The notes beneath the pieces are model-generated. The model saw only the letters and a list, made by a program, of their open reading frames with translations. It had not been told where the DNA came from and searched no databases. DNA of 50,431 nucleotides, taken from contig UQIN01000017.1 in assembly GCA_900541035.1 (NCBI GenBank), forward strand, positions 1 to 50,431, read 5' to 3'. Shown here in pieces: positions 23,899-30,805 of this stretch (the stretch's first letter is position 1; the number at the start of each line of letters is the position of its first letter). The position numbers were made by a program, and so were the translations under genes. This stretch comes from an uncultured Collinsella sp. Lineage in GTDB: Bacteria > Actinomycetota > Coriobacteriia > Coriobacteriales > Coriobacteriaceae.

Positions 23899-24645
23899 AT
23901 GGAAAAGCTGGGAGTTATCGGCGGCATGGGCGCCGAGGCCACGTCGTATTACTACGACCAGGTGGTGCGCCATACGGCTGCTGCCTGCGACCAAGAGCAT
24001 ATCGACATGGTGGTGCTTTCCAAGTCGACCATGCCCGACCGCACGCTGGCCATCAAGACCGGTGAGCATGCCGAGCTGCTGGCGACCATGAAGGAGTGCG
24101 CCCAGGCGCTCGAGTCGCTGGGCTGTGCGCACATCGCGATTCCCTGCAACACGTCGCATTACTTCTACGACCAGATCCAGTCGTTTACGAAGGTGCCGAT
24201 TATCCACATGCCGCGCGAGTCGGTGCGCTATGCCCTAGCGGGCGCGGTGATGGGGGAGTGCGAGTTCGATCCCAACCTGAGCATGCCGGCCGAGCCGGTG
24301 CGCAAGATCGGCATCATGGGTACCGATGGCACCGTGGGTGCGGGCGTCTATGGGCGCGAGTGTGAGGCGGCGGGCGTTGAGGTCGTCTATCCCAGCGAGA
24401 AGCGCCAGGCCGACGTGATGTCGCTCATCTACGACGACGTGAAGGCCGGACGTGAGCCCGATATGGATAAGTTCGACCGCGTGATGTGGGAGTTTGCCCG
24501 CAGCGGCTGCGACCGCGTCATTCTGGCCTGCACGGAGCTCTCCGTGTTGCAGAAGTACCGCGAGATGCCCGAGATTACCCTAGACGCCATGGACGTCCTG
24601 GTGCGCGAGTCCATCATTCGCAGCGGCGCCCCCTATCGCCAATAG
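23899..24645 (+). CDS. Aspartate/glutamate racemase
   Basis: 248 residues, cofactor-independent two-cysteine racemase. KLGVIGGMGAEATSYYYDQV at the start is typical of the aspartate racemase branch. The two catalytic cysteines are in IAIPCNTSHYF and VILACTELSVL. The start at 23899 has AAGGAGG with 5-base spacing; an in-frame codon at 23815 lacks this. It lies 84 bases after the ligase, with a GCGCCCGTCCG/CGGGCGGGCGC hairpin between (about 23825-23854), and probably supplies D-aspartate to it. Confidence 0.85.
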   Translation: MEKLGVIGGMGAEATSYYYDQVVRHTAAACDQEHIDMVVLSKSTMPDRTLAIKTGEHAELLATMKECAQALESLGCAHIAIPCNTSHYFYDQIQSFTKVPIIHMPRESVRYALAGAVMGECEFDPNLSMPAEPVRKIGIMGTDGTVGAGVYGRECEAAGVEVVYPSEKRQADVMSLIYDDVKAGREPDMDKFDRVMWEFARSGCDRVILACTELSVLQKYREMPEITLDAMDVLVRESIIRSGAPYRQ

Positions 24646-24704
24646 CCCCATACCTGCCAAAAAGAGACAGGTTTATTTTGGTAGGTTTTATCTGGTGAAA
24701 CAGT

Positions 24705-24742
24705 AAAGGCCTCGGCTCGTTTGGTGCGAGCCGAGGCCTTTT
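24705..24742. terminator. Bidirectional terminator between racemase and ecfT
   Basis: AAAGGCCTCGGCTCG, loop TTTGGTG, CGAGCCGAGGCCTTTT: 15 perfect pairs with T on one strand and A on the other, between convergent genes. Confidence 0.9.
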
Positions 24743-24770
24743 GCGTTGGGCGGTTGCTGTCGGTGGTGAA

Positions 24771-25517
24771 CTAGAACAGGAAACCGATGGCGATGAGGGC
24801 GATGCTGACGATGAGCGCGGCGATGTCCAGGCCCTTGATGGGGTAGCGCTTGTACGAGCTGGCGCGCGTACGCAGGTAGAAGCCGCGCTGTTCTGCCGCC
24901 AAGGCTGTGGCATCGGTCTTGCCCACGCTCGAGATGAGCAGTGGCACGCACAGTGGCAGCATGAGCTTAAGCTTCTTGATGGGGTTCTTGGTGTCGTACT
25001 CGACGCCGCGTGCGGTCTGCGCCTCCATGATGGCGTTCATCTCCTGACCAAACACCGGCACAAAGCGCAACGCCGTGGTAAAGGTGAAGGCATAGCGATA
25101 CGGCACGTGCAGCACCTCGACGCAGGCGTTGGCAAGGTCGTTGAGTTTGGTCACCATGAGCATGAGGATGAGTGGTAACGCCACGCCCAGTAGGCGCAGA
25201 CAGGCCTTCGATCCCGTGATGAGGCCCGTGTCGGTGATAAAGCCCCACACCACGTTGCCATCGCGCATAAAGGCCAGCTGGAGCACCAGCATGATAAGCG
25301 CGAGCGGGACCAGCAACTTGAGCAGCGAGAACAGACGGTCGACGACGCCGGCATAGGCACCCAGCGCAAGGGTGAGTGCCAAAAAGCCCAGCAGCGCCAC
25401 GTAGGTGTCGGACAAGAAGATGCCGACGATGATGGCGGCGGCGAGGCCCAGTTTGACGACGGGGTTCAGGCGATGCAGCAGCGTGTCACCCGGCATGTAG
25501 TCGATGACGTTAACCAC
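24771..25517 (-). CDS. ecfT: ECF transporter transmembrane (T) subunit
   Basis: About 248 residues, EcfT family. VIDYMPGDTLLHRLNPVVKL opens the protein, followed by 5-6 membrane helices. The cytoplasmic coupling helices carry MEAQTARGVEYDTK and LAAEQRGFYLRTR, the two ARG-type motifs that contact the ATPases. I start it at GTG 25517: AAGGAG lies 10 bases upstream and the codon overlaps the ATPase stop by 8 bases. A longer frame from 25550 exists. Last gene of the minus-strand operon; it joins the S subunit and the fused ATPase in one complex. Confidence 0.9.
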   Translation of the reverse strand: MVNVIDYMPGDTLLHRLNPVVKLGLAAAIIVGIFLSDTYVALLGFLALTLALGAYAGVVDRLFSLLKLLVPLALIMLVLQLAFMRDGNVVWGFITDTGLITGSKACLRLLGVALPLILMLMVTKLNDLANACVEVLHVPYRYAFTFTTALRFVPVFGQEMNAIMEAQTARGVEYDTKNPIKKLKLMLPLCVPLLISSVGKTDATALAAEQRGFYLRTRASSYKRYPIKGLDIAALIVSIALIAIGFLF

Positions 25518-27261
25518 GGTGGACCATCTCCTTGGTAATTCGAACGACATCGGAGACCTCGCTCACCTGTGTAAAGGCGGGTGAGACGTTGGATGCCAGA
25601 CGGCGCGAGAGTTCGATGACCTGGGGCGGCTCAACGTAGGCACGCCGCATGAGATCGATGTTCGAGAACAGCTCGTGCGTGCGGCCGCGGTCGAGGATGC
25701 GACCGTCGGCCATTACCACAATGCGCTCGGCAAAATCCGAGACGACTTCCATATCGTGGCAGACCATGATTACGGCGCAGCCACGCTCGGCCATGGTACG
25801 CACCGTTTCCATGACGGTCATGCACTCGCGGTAATCAAGGCCGCTCGTGGGCTCGTCGAGCACGACGATCTTGGGCTCAACCACTACGACGGAGGCAAGC
25901 GCCACCATTTGTCGCTGACCGCGCGAGAGCGAGAAGGGCGCCTCGTCGGCCGGCAAGCCAAAGCGGTCGATGACGAGTTGGGCACGACGCAGAGCCTCGG
26001 CACGGTCCATGCCGCCAAGCTCCAAGCCAAAGGCGACCTCGTCGAGCACGGTGTCCTTGCAGATCTGGCGGTCGGGGTTTTGGAAGAGGGTCGCGACCTC
26101 GCGAGCGATGCGGCTCGTGGGAACGGCTGCGGTATCCAGTCCCGTGACGCGCACGCTGCCCGAGGCGGGCTTAAGCAGGCCTGTGAGCAGTTTGGTGAGC
26201 GTGGTCTTGCCGGCGCCGTTTTGGCCGACGATGCCCACGAGCTCGCCAGGATAGAGCGTCAGGCTAAGGTCGTGTACGGCGGCTCCGCCATTGGGATAGG
26301 CAAACTCAACATGGTCGAAGGTGAGTACGGGTTCGGCGTCCTTGGCATGAGGACGCAACGACGGTGCATGCGGGGAACCGGCGGGCGCCTGGGCTTCGAT
26401 AGCCGCGTGTGCGGGGTCGACGATGCCCGAAATCAGGCGCTCGGCCTCATCGACATCCAAGCAGGGGGTGCCGCTTACCAGGCCATCGGTTTCGAGGCTA
26501 TTGAAGATACGCGTGACGCGAGGGCAGTCGACGCCGATGGCACGGAGCTCGTCGGTATGCGCGAAGACCTCGTGTGGCTCGCCCTGCAGCGCGATTTCGC
26601 CATGATTGAGCACGAGCACGCGGTTGCAGTACTCCGAAAGCAGGGCGACCTTTTGCTCAACGACGACGATGGTGATGCAGAGTGCACGGTTGGCCTCACG
26701 CAGGGTCTCGAAAACCAGCGTGGAGCTGGCGGGGTCGAGTGCCGCGGTGGGCTCGTCGAGAACCAAGACGCGCGGACGCATGGCGAGGATGGCGGCGATG
26801 GCCACTTTTTGCTTCTGTCCGCCCGAGAGGGTGGCGATCTCGCGGTCGCGCAGGTCGCTGATGCCGACGGTCTCGAGCGTTTCGCTCACGCGCTGCTCGA
26901 TCTGGTCGTGGGGAACGCCAAAGTTCTCGAGGCCAAAGAGCATCTCGTCCTCGACGACCGAAGCGACCATCTGCGTGTCGATATCCTGCAGCACACTGCC
27001 GACGATTTGCGAGACGTCGGTGAGCGAGACTTCGCAGGTGTCGTGGCCGTCGACCATGACGGACCCAAAGAACGTGCCGGTGTAGTGGTGGGGCACGGCA
27101 CCCGACAGGCAGGCGGCAAGCGTGGACTTGCCGGCGCCCGAGGGCCCGATGATGCCGATGAAATCTCCCTTGTTCACGCTGAGCGAGATGTGGCTGAGCG
27201 CCTGCTCGGTCTGCGTGCCATAGGAGAACGAGACATCGTCGACGTTGATGATCGTTTCCAT
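25510..27261 (-). CDS. ecfA: ECF transporter fused double ATPase (EcfA-EcfA')
   Basis: 583 residues holding two full ABC ATPase domains. Domain 1 (about 1-250): Walker A GPSGAGKST at residues 39-47, signature LSGGQKQKVA, Walker B RVLVLDEPTAALDP. Domain 2 (about 310-575): Walker A GQNGAGKTT, signature LSRGQRQMVA (Arg for the second Gly), Walker B KIVVLDEPTSGLD. Group II ECF transporters more often use two separate ATPases; the fused form is known in some lineages. ATG 27261 has GAAAGG 6 bases upstream. Between it and the S-subunit gene lie two kinds of structured repeat (27283-27348, 27368-27468). Confidence 0.93.
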   Translation of the reverse strand: METIINVDDVSFSYGTQTEQALSHISLSVNKGDFIGIIGPSGAGKSTLAACLSGAVPHHYTGTFFGSVMVDGHDTCEVSLTDVSQIVGSVLQDIDTQMVASVVEDEMLFGLENFGVPHDQIEQRVSETLETVGISDLRDREIATLSGGQKQKVAIAAILAMRPRVLVLDEPTAALDPASSTLVFETLREANRALCITIVVVEQKVALLSEYCNRVLVLNHGEIALQGEPHEVFAHTDELRAIGVDCPRVTRIFNSLETDGLVSGTPCLDVDEAERLISGIVDPAHAAIEAQAPAGSPHAPSLRPHAKDAEPVLTFDHVEFAYPNGGAAVHDLSLTLYPGELVGIVGQNGAGKTTLTKLLTGLLKPASGSVRVTGLDTAAVPTSRIAREVATLFQNPDRQICKDTVLDEVAFGLELGGMDRAEALRRAQLVIDRFGLPADEAPFSLSRGQRQMVALASVVVVEPKIVVLDEPTSGLDYRECMTVMETVRTMAERGCAVIMVCHDMEVVSDFAERIVVMADGRILDRGRTHELFSNIDLMRRAYVEPPQVIELSRRLASNVSPAFTQVSEVSDVVRITKEMVHRG

Positions 27262-27282
27262 GGATACCTTTCATAGTCATTG

Positions 27283-27348
27283 GGGACAGTCTTAAATGAC
27301 CAGTTGTTTAAGACCGTCCCAAAAAAGTTCGTTGTTTGGGACGGTCTT
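27283..27348 (-). repeat. Three-arm repeat forming mutually exclusive hairpins
   Basis: Left arm GGGACAGTCTTAAA (27283-27296), central arm TTTAAGACCGTCCC (27307-27320, extending to AAA at 27323), right arm TTTGGGACGGTCTT (27335-27348). The centre pairs with the right arm over 14 perfect bases or with the left over 13 of 14. Located 22 bases before the ecfA start on the minus strand. Confidence 0.75.
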
Positions 27349-27367
27349 TGGTGGTGAAGCACGGAGA

Positions 27368-27468
27368 CGGCTTTACGAGGGGCCTCAGGTTGGCGTGAAA
27401 GAGGAGCGAAGCGTACTTGGGTACGCGAGCGACGAATGAACGCCAAGATGGGGTGGCTCGTAAAGCCG
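27368..27468 (-). repeat. Complex stem-loop element, copy 2
   Basis: Outer stem CGGCTTTACGAG/CTCGTAAAGCCG (27368-27379 and 27457-27468), a weaker CCTCA/TGGGG, GG/GA mismatch, TTGGCG/CGCCAA. The internal loop is TGAAAGAGGAG (27396-27406) against CGACGAATGAA (27430-27440), with apical GCGTAC/GTACGC. Loops match copy 1 (11804-11901), stems differ but pair. It lies just after the S-subunit stop in the ECF operon; function unknown. Confidence 0.75.
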
Positions 27469-27474
27469 AGCGGG

Positions 27475-28047
27475 TTAGTTGAGCTTCAGGGCCTTCTGAA
27501 TGGGCAGGTAGAGGGCGCCGACCAGAATGGCGTTAAAGACGGCGGTCATGGCAACGACGGGCAGCATGGCGGCGGCGAGCTCGCCGACCACGCCGAGCAT
27601 GGCCATCTTGATGATCATGAAGATGACGCCGGAGACAAAGGTGGTCAGGAAGGTTGCGACAATGGCGATGGCGGGCTTGACCTGACCGTTCTTGCCGGCG
27701 GCGTTGACGATGCCGGCCATGAGCATGGCGGCGATGCCCTCGGCGGCAAAATCGACGAACGGCGAAGTGGCGGTGATCTGGATCACGGCAGCCGAGATGA
27801 GGCCAATGACGAGCGCCTGGCCGATGTTGGGACGAACGACCAGGATGGTGAGGCAGAAGGCCGAGATGATGAACTCGGGGCTGATCATGCCGCCCGAGAT
27901 GCCCGAGATGGCCTTGCCGACGGTGAAGTTGAGGATGAAGCCGGCGGCGAGCAGGATGGCAAGCAGGACGAGGGCGCGGACATCGAGTTTGCCACGGTCG
28001 GCGGTCTGGACGGTGCGGGGCTGGGTGGCGGTGGTGTTCTGAGACAT
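27475..28047 (-). CDS. ECF transporter substrate-binding (S) subunit, probable tryptophan
   Basis: 190 residues with five or six membrane helices (ALVLLAILLAAGFILNFTVG, GMISPEFIISAFCLTILVVR, then AIVATFLTTFVSGVIFMIIK and VVAMTAVFNAILVGALYL). Short size, an N-terminal cytoplasmic tail and co-transcription with fused ATPase and T subunit identify an S component. Sequence alone does not show the substrate. Three consecutive Trp codons in the leader peptide upstream (28192-28260) and an attenuator-like terminator make tryptophan the best inference. ATG 28047 has GAAAGGA 8 bases upstream; a longer start at 28077 lacks this. Confidence 0.82.
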   Translation of the reverse strand: MSQNTTATQPRTVQTADRGKLDVRALVLLAILLAAGFILNFTVGKAISGISGGMISPEFIISAFCLTILVVRPNIGQALVIGLISAAVIQITATSPFVDFAAEGIAAMLMAGIVNAAGKNGQVKPAIAIVATFLTTFVSGVIFMIIKMAMLGVVGELAAAMLPVVAMTAVFNAILVGALYLPIQKALKLN

Positions 28048-28123
28048 GGTGAAAATCCTTTCGGAATGGGAGTGCAAGAGAAAAGCGGAGGCGCGTGATG
28101 CGAATGCGATCGGGCTCGAGATA

Positions 28124-28155
28124 GAAAAAGGCCCCCGGTCGAAACCGGAGGCCTT
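28124..28155 (-). terminator. Leader terminator (attenuator) of the ECF operon
   Basis: On the minus strand: AAGGCCTCCGGT, loop TTCG, ACCGGGGGCCTT (11 of 12 pairs), then TTTTT. It lies 36 bases after the leader peptide stop and 77 bases before the S-subunit start, the position of a transcription attenuator. A small GTGAG/CTCAC hairpin precedes it at the peptide stop. Confidence 0.85.
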
Positions 28156-28191
28156 CCAATCACCTAGAGCGCAAAAACAGGCGTGAGGGAC

Positions 28192-28260
28192 TCACTGTCG
28201 ACCGATCGTATTCGCATCACGCCACCACCAGTTGTTGAGAGACTTCATCGTGTTCTTCAT
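28192..28260 (-). CDS. Trp-rich leader peptide (22 residues) of the ECF operon
   Basis: ATG 28260 to TGA 28192-28194, with AAAGGAG 8 bases upstream (CGAAAGGAGCCACCAACATG). The peptide begins MKNTMKSLNN, has Trp at residues 11, 12 and 13, and ends RDANTIGRQ. Three tandem Trp codons in a short, well-initiated frame before an intrinsic terminator is the classic sign of ribosome-mediated tryptophan attenuation: ribosome stalling at scarce Trp-tRNA would favour read-through into the transporter genes. The peptide itself probably has no other function. A second in-frame ATG at 28248 could also be used. Confidence 0.82.
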   Translation of the reverse strand: MKNTMKSLNNWWWRDANTIGRQ

Positions 28261-28318
28261 GTTGGTGGCTCCTTTCGTGATGCCGTGGCGCGGTCGCACC
28301 TAGTTGCTGTTGCGCTGC

Positions 28319-28324
28319 ACTATA
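28319..28324 (-). promoter_or_regulatory. Probable -10 box of the ECF operon promoter
   Basis: TATAGT on the minus strand, in context TGTGCTATAGT, an extended -10 (TG one base before the hexamer). It lies about 60 bases before the leader peptide start. No good -35 is seen, as fits an extended -10. The rest of 28325-28398 shows no feature. Confidence 0.45.
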
Positions 28325-28398
28325 GCACAGCGAAGTGTGTGCGGGGAAATCTTTTTTAAAAAGATTTCAGGCGGGTTTCCCACCGGCCAAAAGAGCGG

Positions 28399-28440
28399 GC
28401 TGAGCGGGCGAGGCTGCCATTGCTGCCTTGCCCGCTCAGC
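28399..28440 (-). terminator. Terminator after the C69 dipeptidase gene
   Basis: GCTGAGCGGGCGAGGC pairs with the GCCTTGCCCGCTCAGC arm (one wobble), with a TTTT tail 8 bases further along the minus strand. It begins 7 bases after the gene's stop. Confidence 0.7.
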
Positions 28441-28447
28441 TAGGACG

Positions 28448-30397
28448 TTACTCCTTATTGCGACGGTAGAGGAAGTAACCGCCCGCGGAGATGACGGCAA
28501 CGCCAGCGATGGCGAATGCAGCCACCACGCGGCCATCAAAACGATCACCGGTGGTGGGCAGGCCGCCCTTGGTGTTCGCCTTGTTGGTGGTTACCGTGGT
28601 CGTGGTGTCCGACTTGCCAGGCTTCTCGGGCTTGGTGGTGGGCTGCTCGGGCTTAGCGGGCTGCTCGGGGGTACCGGGCTGCTCAGGAGTACCAGGCTGC
28701 TCGGGAGTGCCAGGCTGATCCGGGGTTACCGGGTCGGTGGCAAGAGCGTCCTTGGCGTAGGTGATGGACACCTTGAGGCCGTTGGTCTCGGTGTTCAGGT
28801 CGCTCGGGGTGAAGGGCTGGTCGAAGTTTTCGGCCTTCTGATAGGCGCGCATCTCCTGGAGCAGGGCCTTGCACTTCTTGTAGGTGTTCTCGGTAGCAGC
28901 CTTGCCGGCCTTGTTGGCCAGGGCAGTGCGGTCCTCGGTGGTCGTCTTGGCTAGCATGGCGGCGTCAACTTCCTTGTTCTGCTCGATGAGCTCGTTCTGG
29001 AGCGCATCGAGGTAGGCACGGACGCTGATACCAAGGGTGTCAGGGTTCTCAAAGCAGAGCGAGCTGATGTCCATGAGGACGTAGTTGATTGAGTTCTCGG
29101 GCTCCTCGTTGTACACGACGTCAGTCTGTTTGCAGTGATCGAAGGAGACGGTCTGATCGCTGAAGTACGGGCTGGCCTCAGTTATCAGAGCGGAGTACAA
29201 CGGGATGGCGACGGAGTACGCGGCGCGGGAGAGCATTTCCCACTGGATGGTAGCGACTTCGGGGTCATACCCGCGACGAATCTGGAAGAGGTTGATCTCG
29301 GTGTTGCGCTCGCTGCCGATGCAATAAACACCATCAGTGTTCGCGTTGAGGCCAGGGACGTTCTCGCCGCGGTTGCCGAAGGCGCGAATCAACTCGAAAG
29401 TGCTCCAACCAGACTTGCCAGGCTTGAAGAACAGGGGCTGGATTTCGCTGACCATGGCTCCCTTTTGGTCAGGTTTTCCTTTCTCCTTTACTGCGATAAT
29501 GTCGTAATCTGTGCCTTCGGTCAGCTGACTACCAAAATAATCGCGGCCTTGCACATAGCGGGACCACTGGTTTACGCCGGAATCGGCGAGGCTTTCGCCA
29601 TACGTTTGGGCGACATCGAATTTGCCGTCAGCGGAGTATTTGGCGAAACCCTTTTCTTCGGGCATGGATTGGATCTTTTCAGAGTGGAGGCAATTCTCGG
29701 TGTCATTGAGGTCGACATCGTAGTTGAGGCTCCCGATATTAGGGTTGAGCGACGCGACGTCGTCAGCGAGCTTCATGGCGATCCACTGATGGGCGGAAAG
29801 TGTGGCGAACAGCCAGGTCTCGTTGTTGTCGGCGATGATGATCTGGTCGTTGGTGCAGACGCCTTGATCATCGATCAGGCTGCCGAGAAGCTCGACGCCC
29901 TCGCGGGCCGTGGCGCTCTCGCCCAGGATGATGCTGCCGTAACTGTACTCGCCCAGCCCCACTTCCTCATCGATGAGGTCTGCTGCAGCGGCCTCTTCGT
30001 TATAGGAGGTGCTTAGCGTGGCGGAGCAGGAGACGCCCTTCTCGTTGATGCCGGCCTCGGAGTAGGCGTCGGTGCGACCCATCCAGTTGGAGGGGTGGTC
30101 GCGTACATAGCTGTAGCGATAGGTGGGCTTGTTCGAAGTGTATTCAAAAGCAGATTCAATCGAGCTGTACTTAAAGCCGGGTTCGTGGGCAGGTTCGATG
30201 CCGTAGTGCTTAAGATAGCGCTTGCCAAAGTCCTCGGCGCGGCCGTAGTACGTGTTGCCGTCCGCCGTGAGCTTGCTGCCCATGTAGATCTGCGTGCAGG
30301 CGAGCGCAGACGTCGGCATGGACATGATGGTTGCAGCTCCAAAGGCGAGGCCTATGCCAAGCTTTTTGAGCGCGTTGACGGGGTGAGTTTTCCTCAT
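28448..30397 (-). CDS. Cell-wall-anchored C69 family dipeptidase with LPTTG sortase signal
   Basis: 649 residues. The signal sequence ends SALA before Cys34 in CTQIYMGSKLTADG, so cleavage would expose Cys34 as the N-terminal nucleophile of this Ntn-type (PepD/C69) fold. Further family blocks: GNTYYGRAEDFG, GINEKGVSCSATLST, NNETWLFATLSAHQW, SERNTEINLFQIRRGY. After the enzyme domain (to about 500) comes a helical region, then a Pro/Gln/Glu repeat (PGTPEQ, four units near 565-590) spanning the wall. LPTTG at 613-617, a hydrophobic helix and the RRNKE tail form a sortase signal. It likely trims peptides at the cell surface for uptake. GGGAGGG precedes ATG 30397. Confidence 0.9.
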   Translation of the reverse strand: MRKTHPVNALKKLGIGLAFGAATIMSMPTSALACTQIYMGSKLTADGNTYYGRAEDFGKRYLKHYGIEPAHEPGFKYSSIESAFEYTSNKPTYRYSYVRDHPSNWMGRTDAYSEAGINEKGVSCSATLSTSYNEEAAAADLIDEEVGLGEYSYGSIILGESATAREGVELLGSLIDDQGVCTNDQIIIADNNETWLFATLSAHQWIAMKLADDVASLNPNIGSLNYDVDLNDTENCLHSEKIQSMPEEKGFAKYSADGKFDVAQTYGESLADSGVNQWSRYVQGRDYFGSQLTEGTDYDIIAVKEKGKPDQKGAMVSEIQPLFFKPGKSGWSTFELIRAFGNRGENVPGLNANTDGVYCIGSERNTEINLFQIRRGYDPEVATIQWEMLSRAAYSVAIPLYSALITEASPYFSDQTVSFDHCKQTDVVYNEEPENSINYVLMDISSLCFENPDTLGISVRAYLDALQNELIEQNKEVDAAMLAKTTTEDRTALANKAGKAATENTYKKCKALLQEMRAYQKAENFDQPFTPSDLNTETNGLKVSITYAKDALATDPVTPDQPGTPEQPGTPEQPGTPEQPAKPEQPTTKPEKPGKSDTTTTVTTNKANTKGGLPTTGDRFDGRVVAAFAIAGVAVISAGGYFLYRRNKE

Positions 30398-30542
30398 TTT
30401 CCCTCCCAGCGTGCGAAAGCTCTCCGTTGCCAGAGAGCTTCAGCCAATAAAGACACCCCATTAGCGTAACGAACTGGAAACAATATTCATCTATGAAAGA
30501 AACTTACTCGATAATCGTAATGAAATATGCGATGAGTGGTTA

Positions 30543-30571
30543 ATTATACTCGGTTTGTAGCTTTACTTTAA
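30543..30571 (-). promoter_or_regulatory. Possible promoter of the C69 dipeptidase gene
   Basis: On the minus strand TATAAT (30548-30543), with a weak TTAAAG 17 bases upstream. The 30398-30632 gap is A+T-rich; besides this it has only an AAGCTCTC/GAGAGCTT hairpin (30417-30440) near the start of the message. Confidence 0.4.
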
Positions 30572-30632
30572 TAAAGACGTCCTGCAATTACCGTACCTGA
30601 ATAAAGCGCCTTGCACGGGGCGCAAAGAAAAT

Positions 30633-30667
30633 CCCCCGCTGTTTGGCAAATGCATAAACAGCAGGGG
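30633..30667 (-). terminator. Terminator after the lipid kinase/small protein genes
   Basis: On the minus strand CCCCTGCTGTTT, 11-base loop, AAACAGCGGGGG (one mismatch), then ATTTTCTTT. It ends the two-gene unit 30704-31723. Confidence 0.75.
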
Positions 30668-30703
30668 AGACGATAATTGGATGAATATCATACCAATGTG
30701 GAA

Positions 30704-30796
30704 TTACTTCTTCCGGCGGTGGATCACGTTGATCGCATAGCCGACGAGCATGGCCAAAACGATGATGATAAAGCCGAGCAGGGGATTGTCGTTCAT
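30704..30796 (-). CDS. 30-residue single-helix membrane peptide
   Basis: ATG 30796 to TAA 30704-30706, with AGGAGG at 6-base spacing. The sequence starts MNDNPLLG, continues with a hydrophobic segment FIIIVLAMLVGYAINVI and ends HRRKK, so a single membrane helix with a positive inside tail. It begins 9 bases after the kinase stop (the ribosome binding site adjoins that stop) and is followed by a terminator, so it is co-transcribed and probably coupled. I do not recognise a family; a small partner or regulator of the kinase is one possibility. Confidence 0.65.
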   Translation of the reverse strand: MNDNPLLGFIIIVLAMLVGYAINVIHRRKK

Positions 30797-30805
30797 AGGG
30801 TCCTC

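Noticed and set aside
25675..27276. Open frame of 533 codons antisense to the ECF ATPase
   Set aside because: Same codon-bias effect; low-complexity Gly/Asp/His-rich translation, while the minus strand encodes two clear ABC domains.
28192..28260. T-box riboswitch instead of leader peptide upstream of the ECF operon
   Set aside because: No T-box bulge sequence (TGGNACCGCG type) precedes the terminator, while a translated three-Trp frame with a good ribosome binding site is present.
28304..28954. Plus-strand frame of 216 codons over the ECF promoter and the C69 gene end
   Set aside because: Leu/Gly-rich translation produced by the Pro/Thr repeat of the sortase-anchored protein read backwards.
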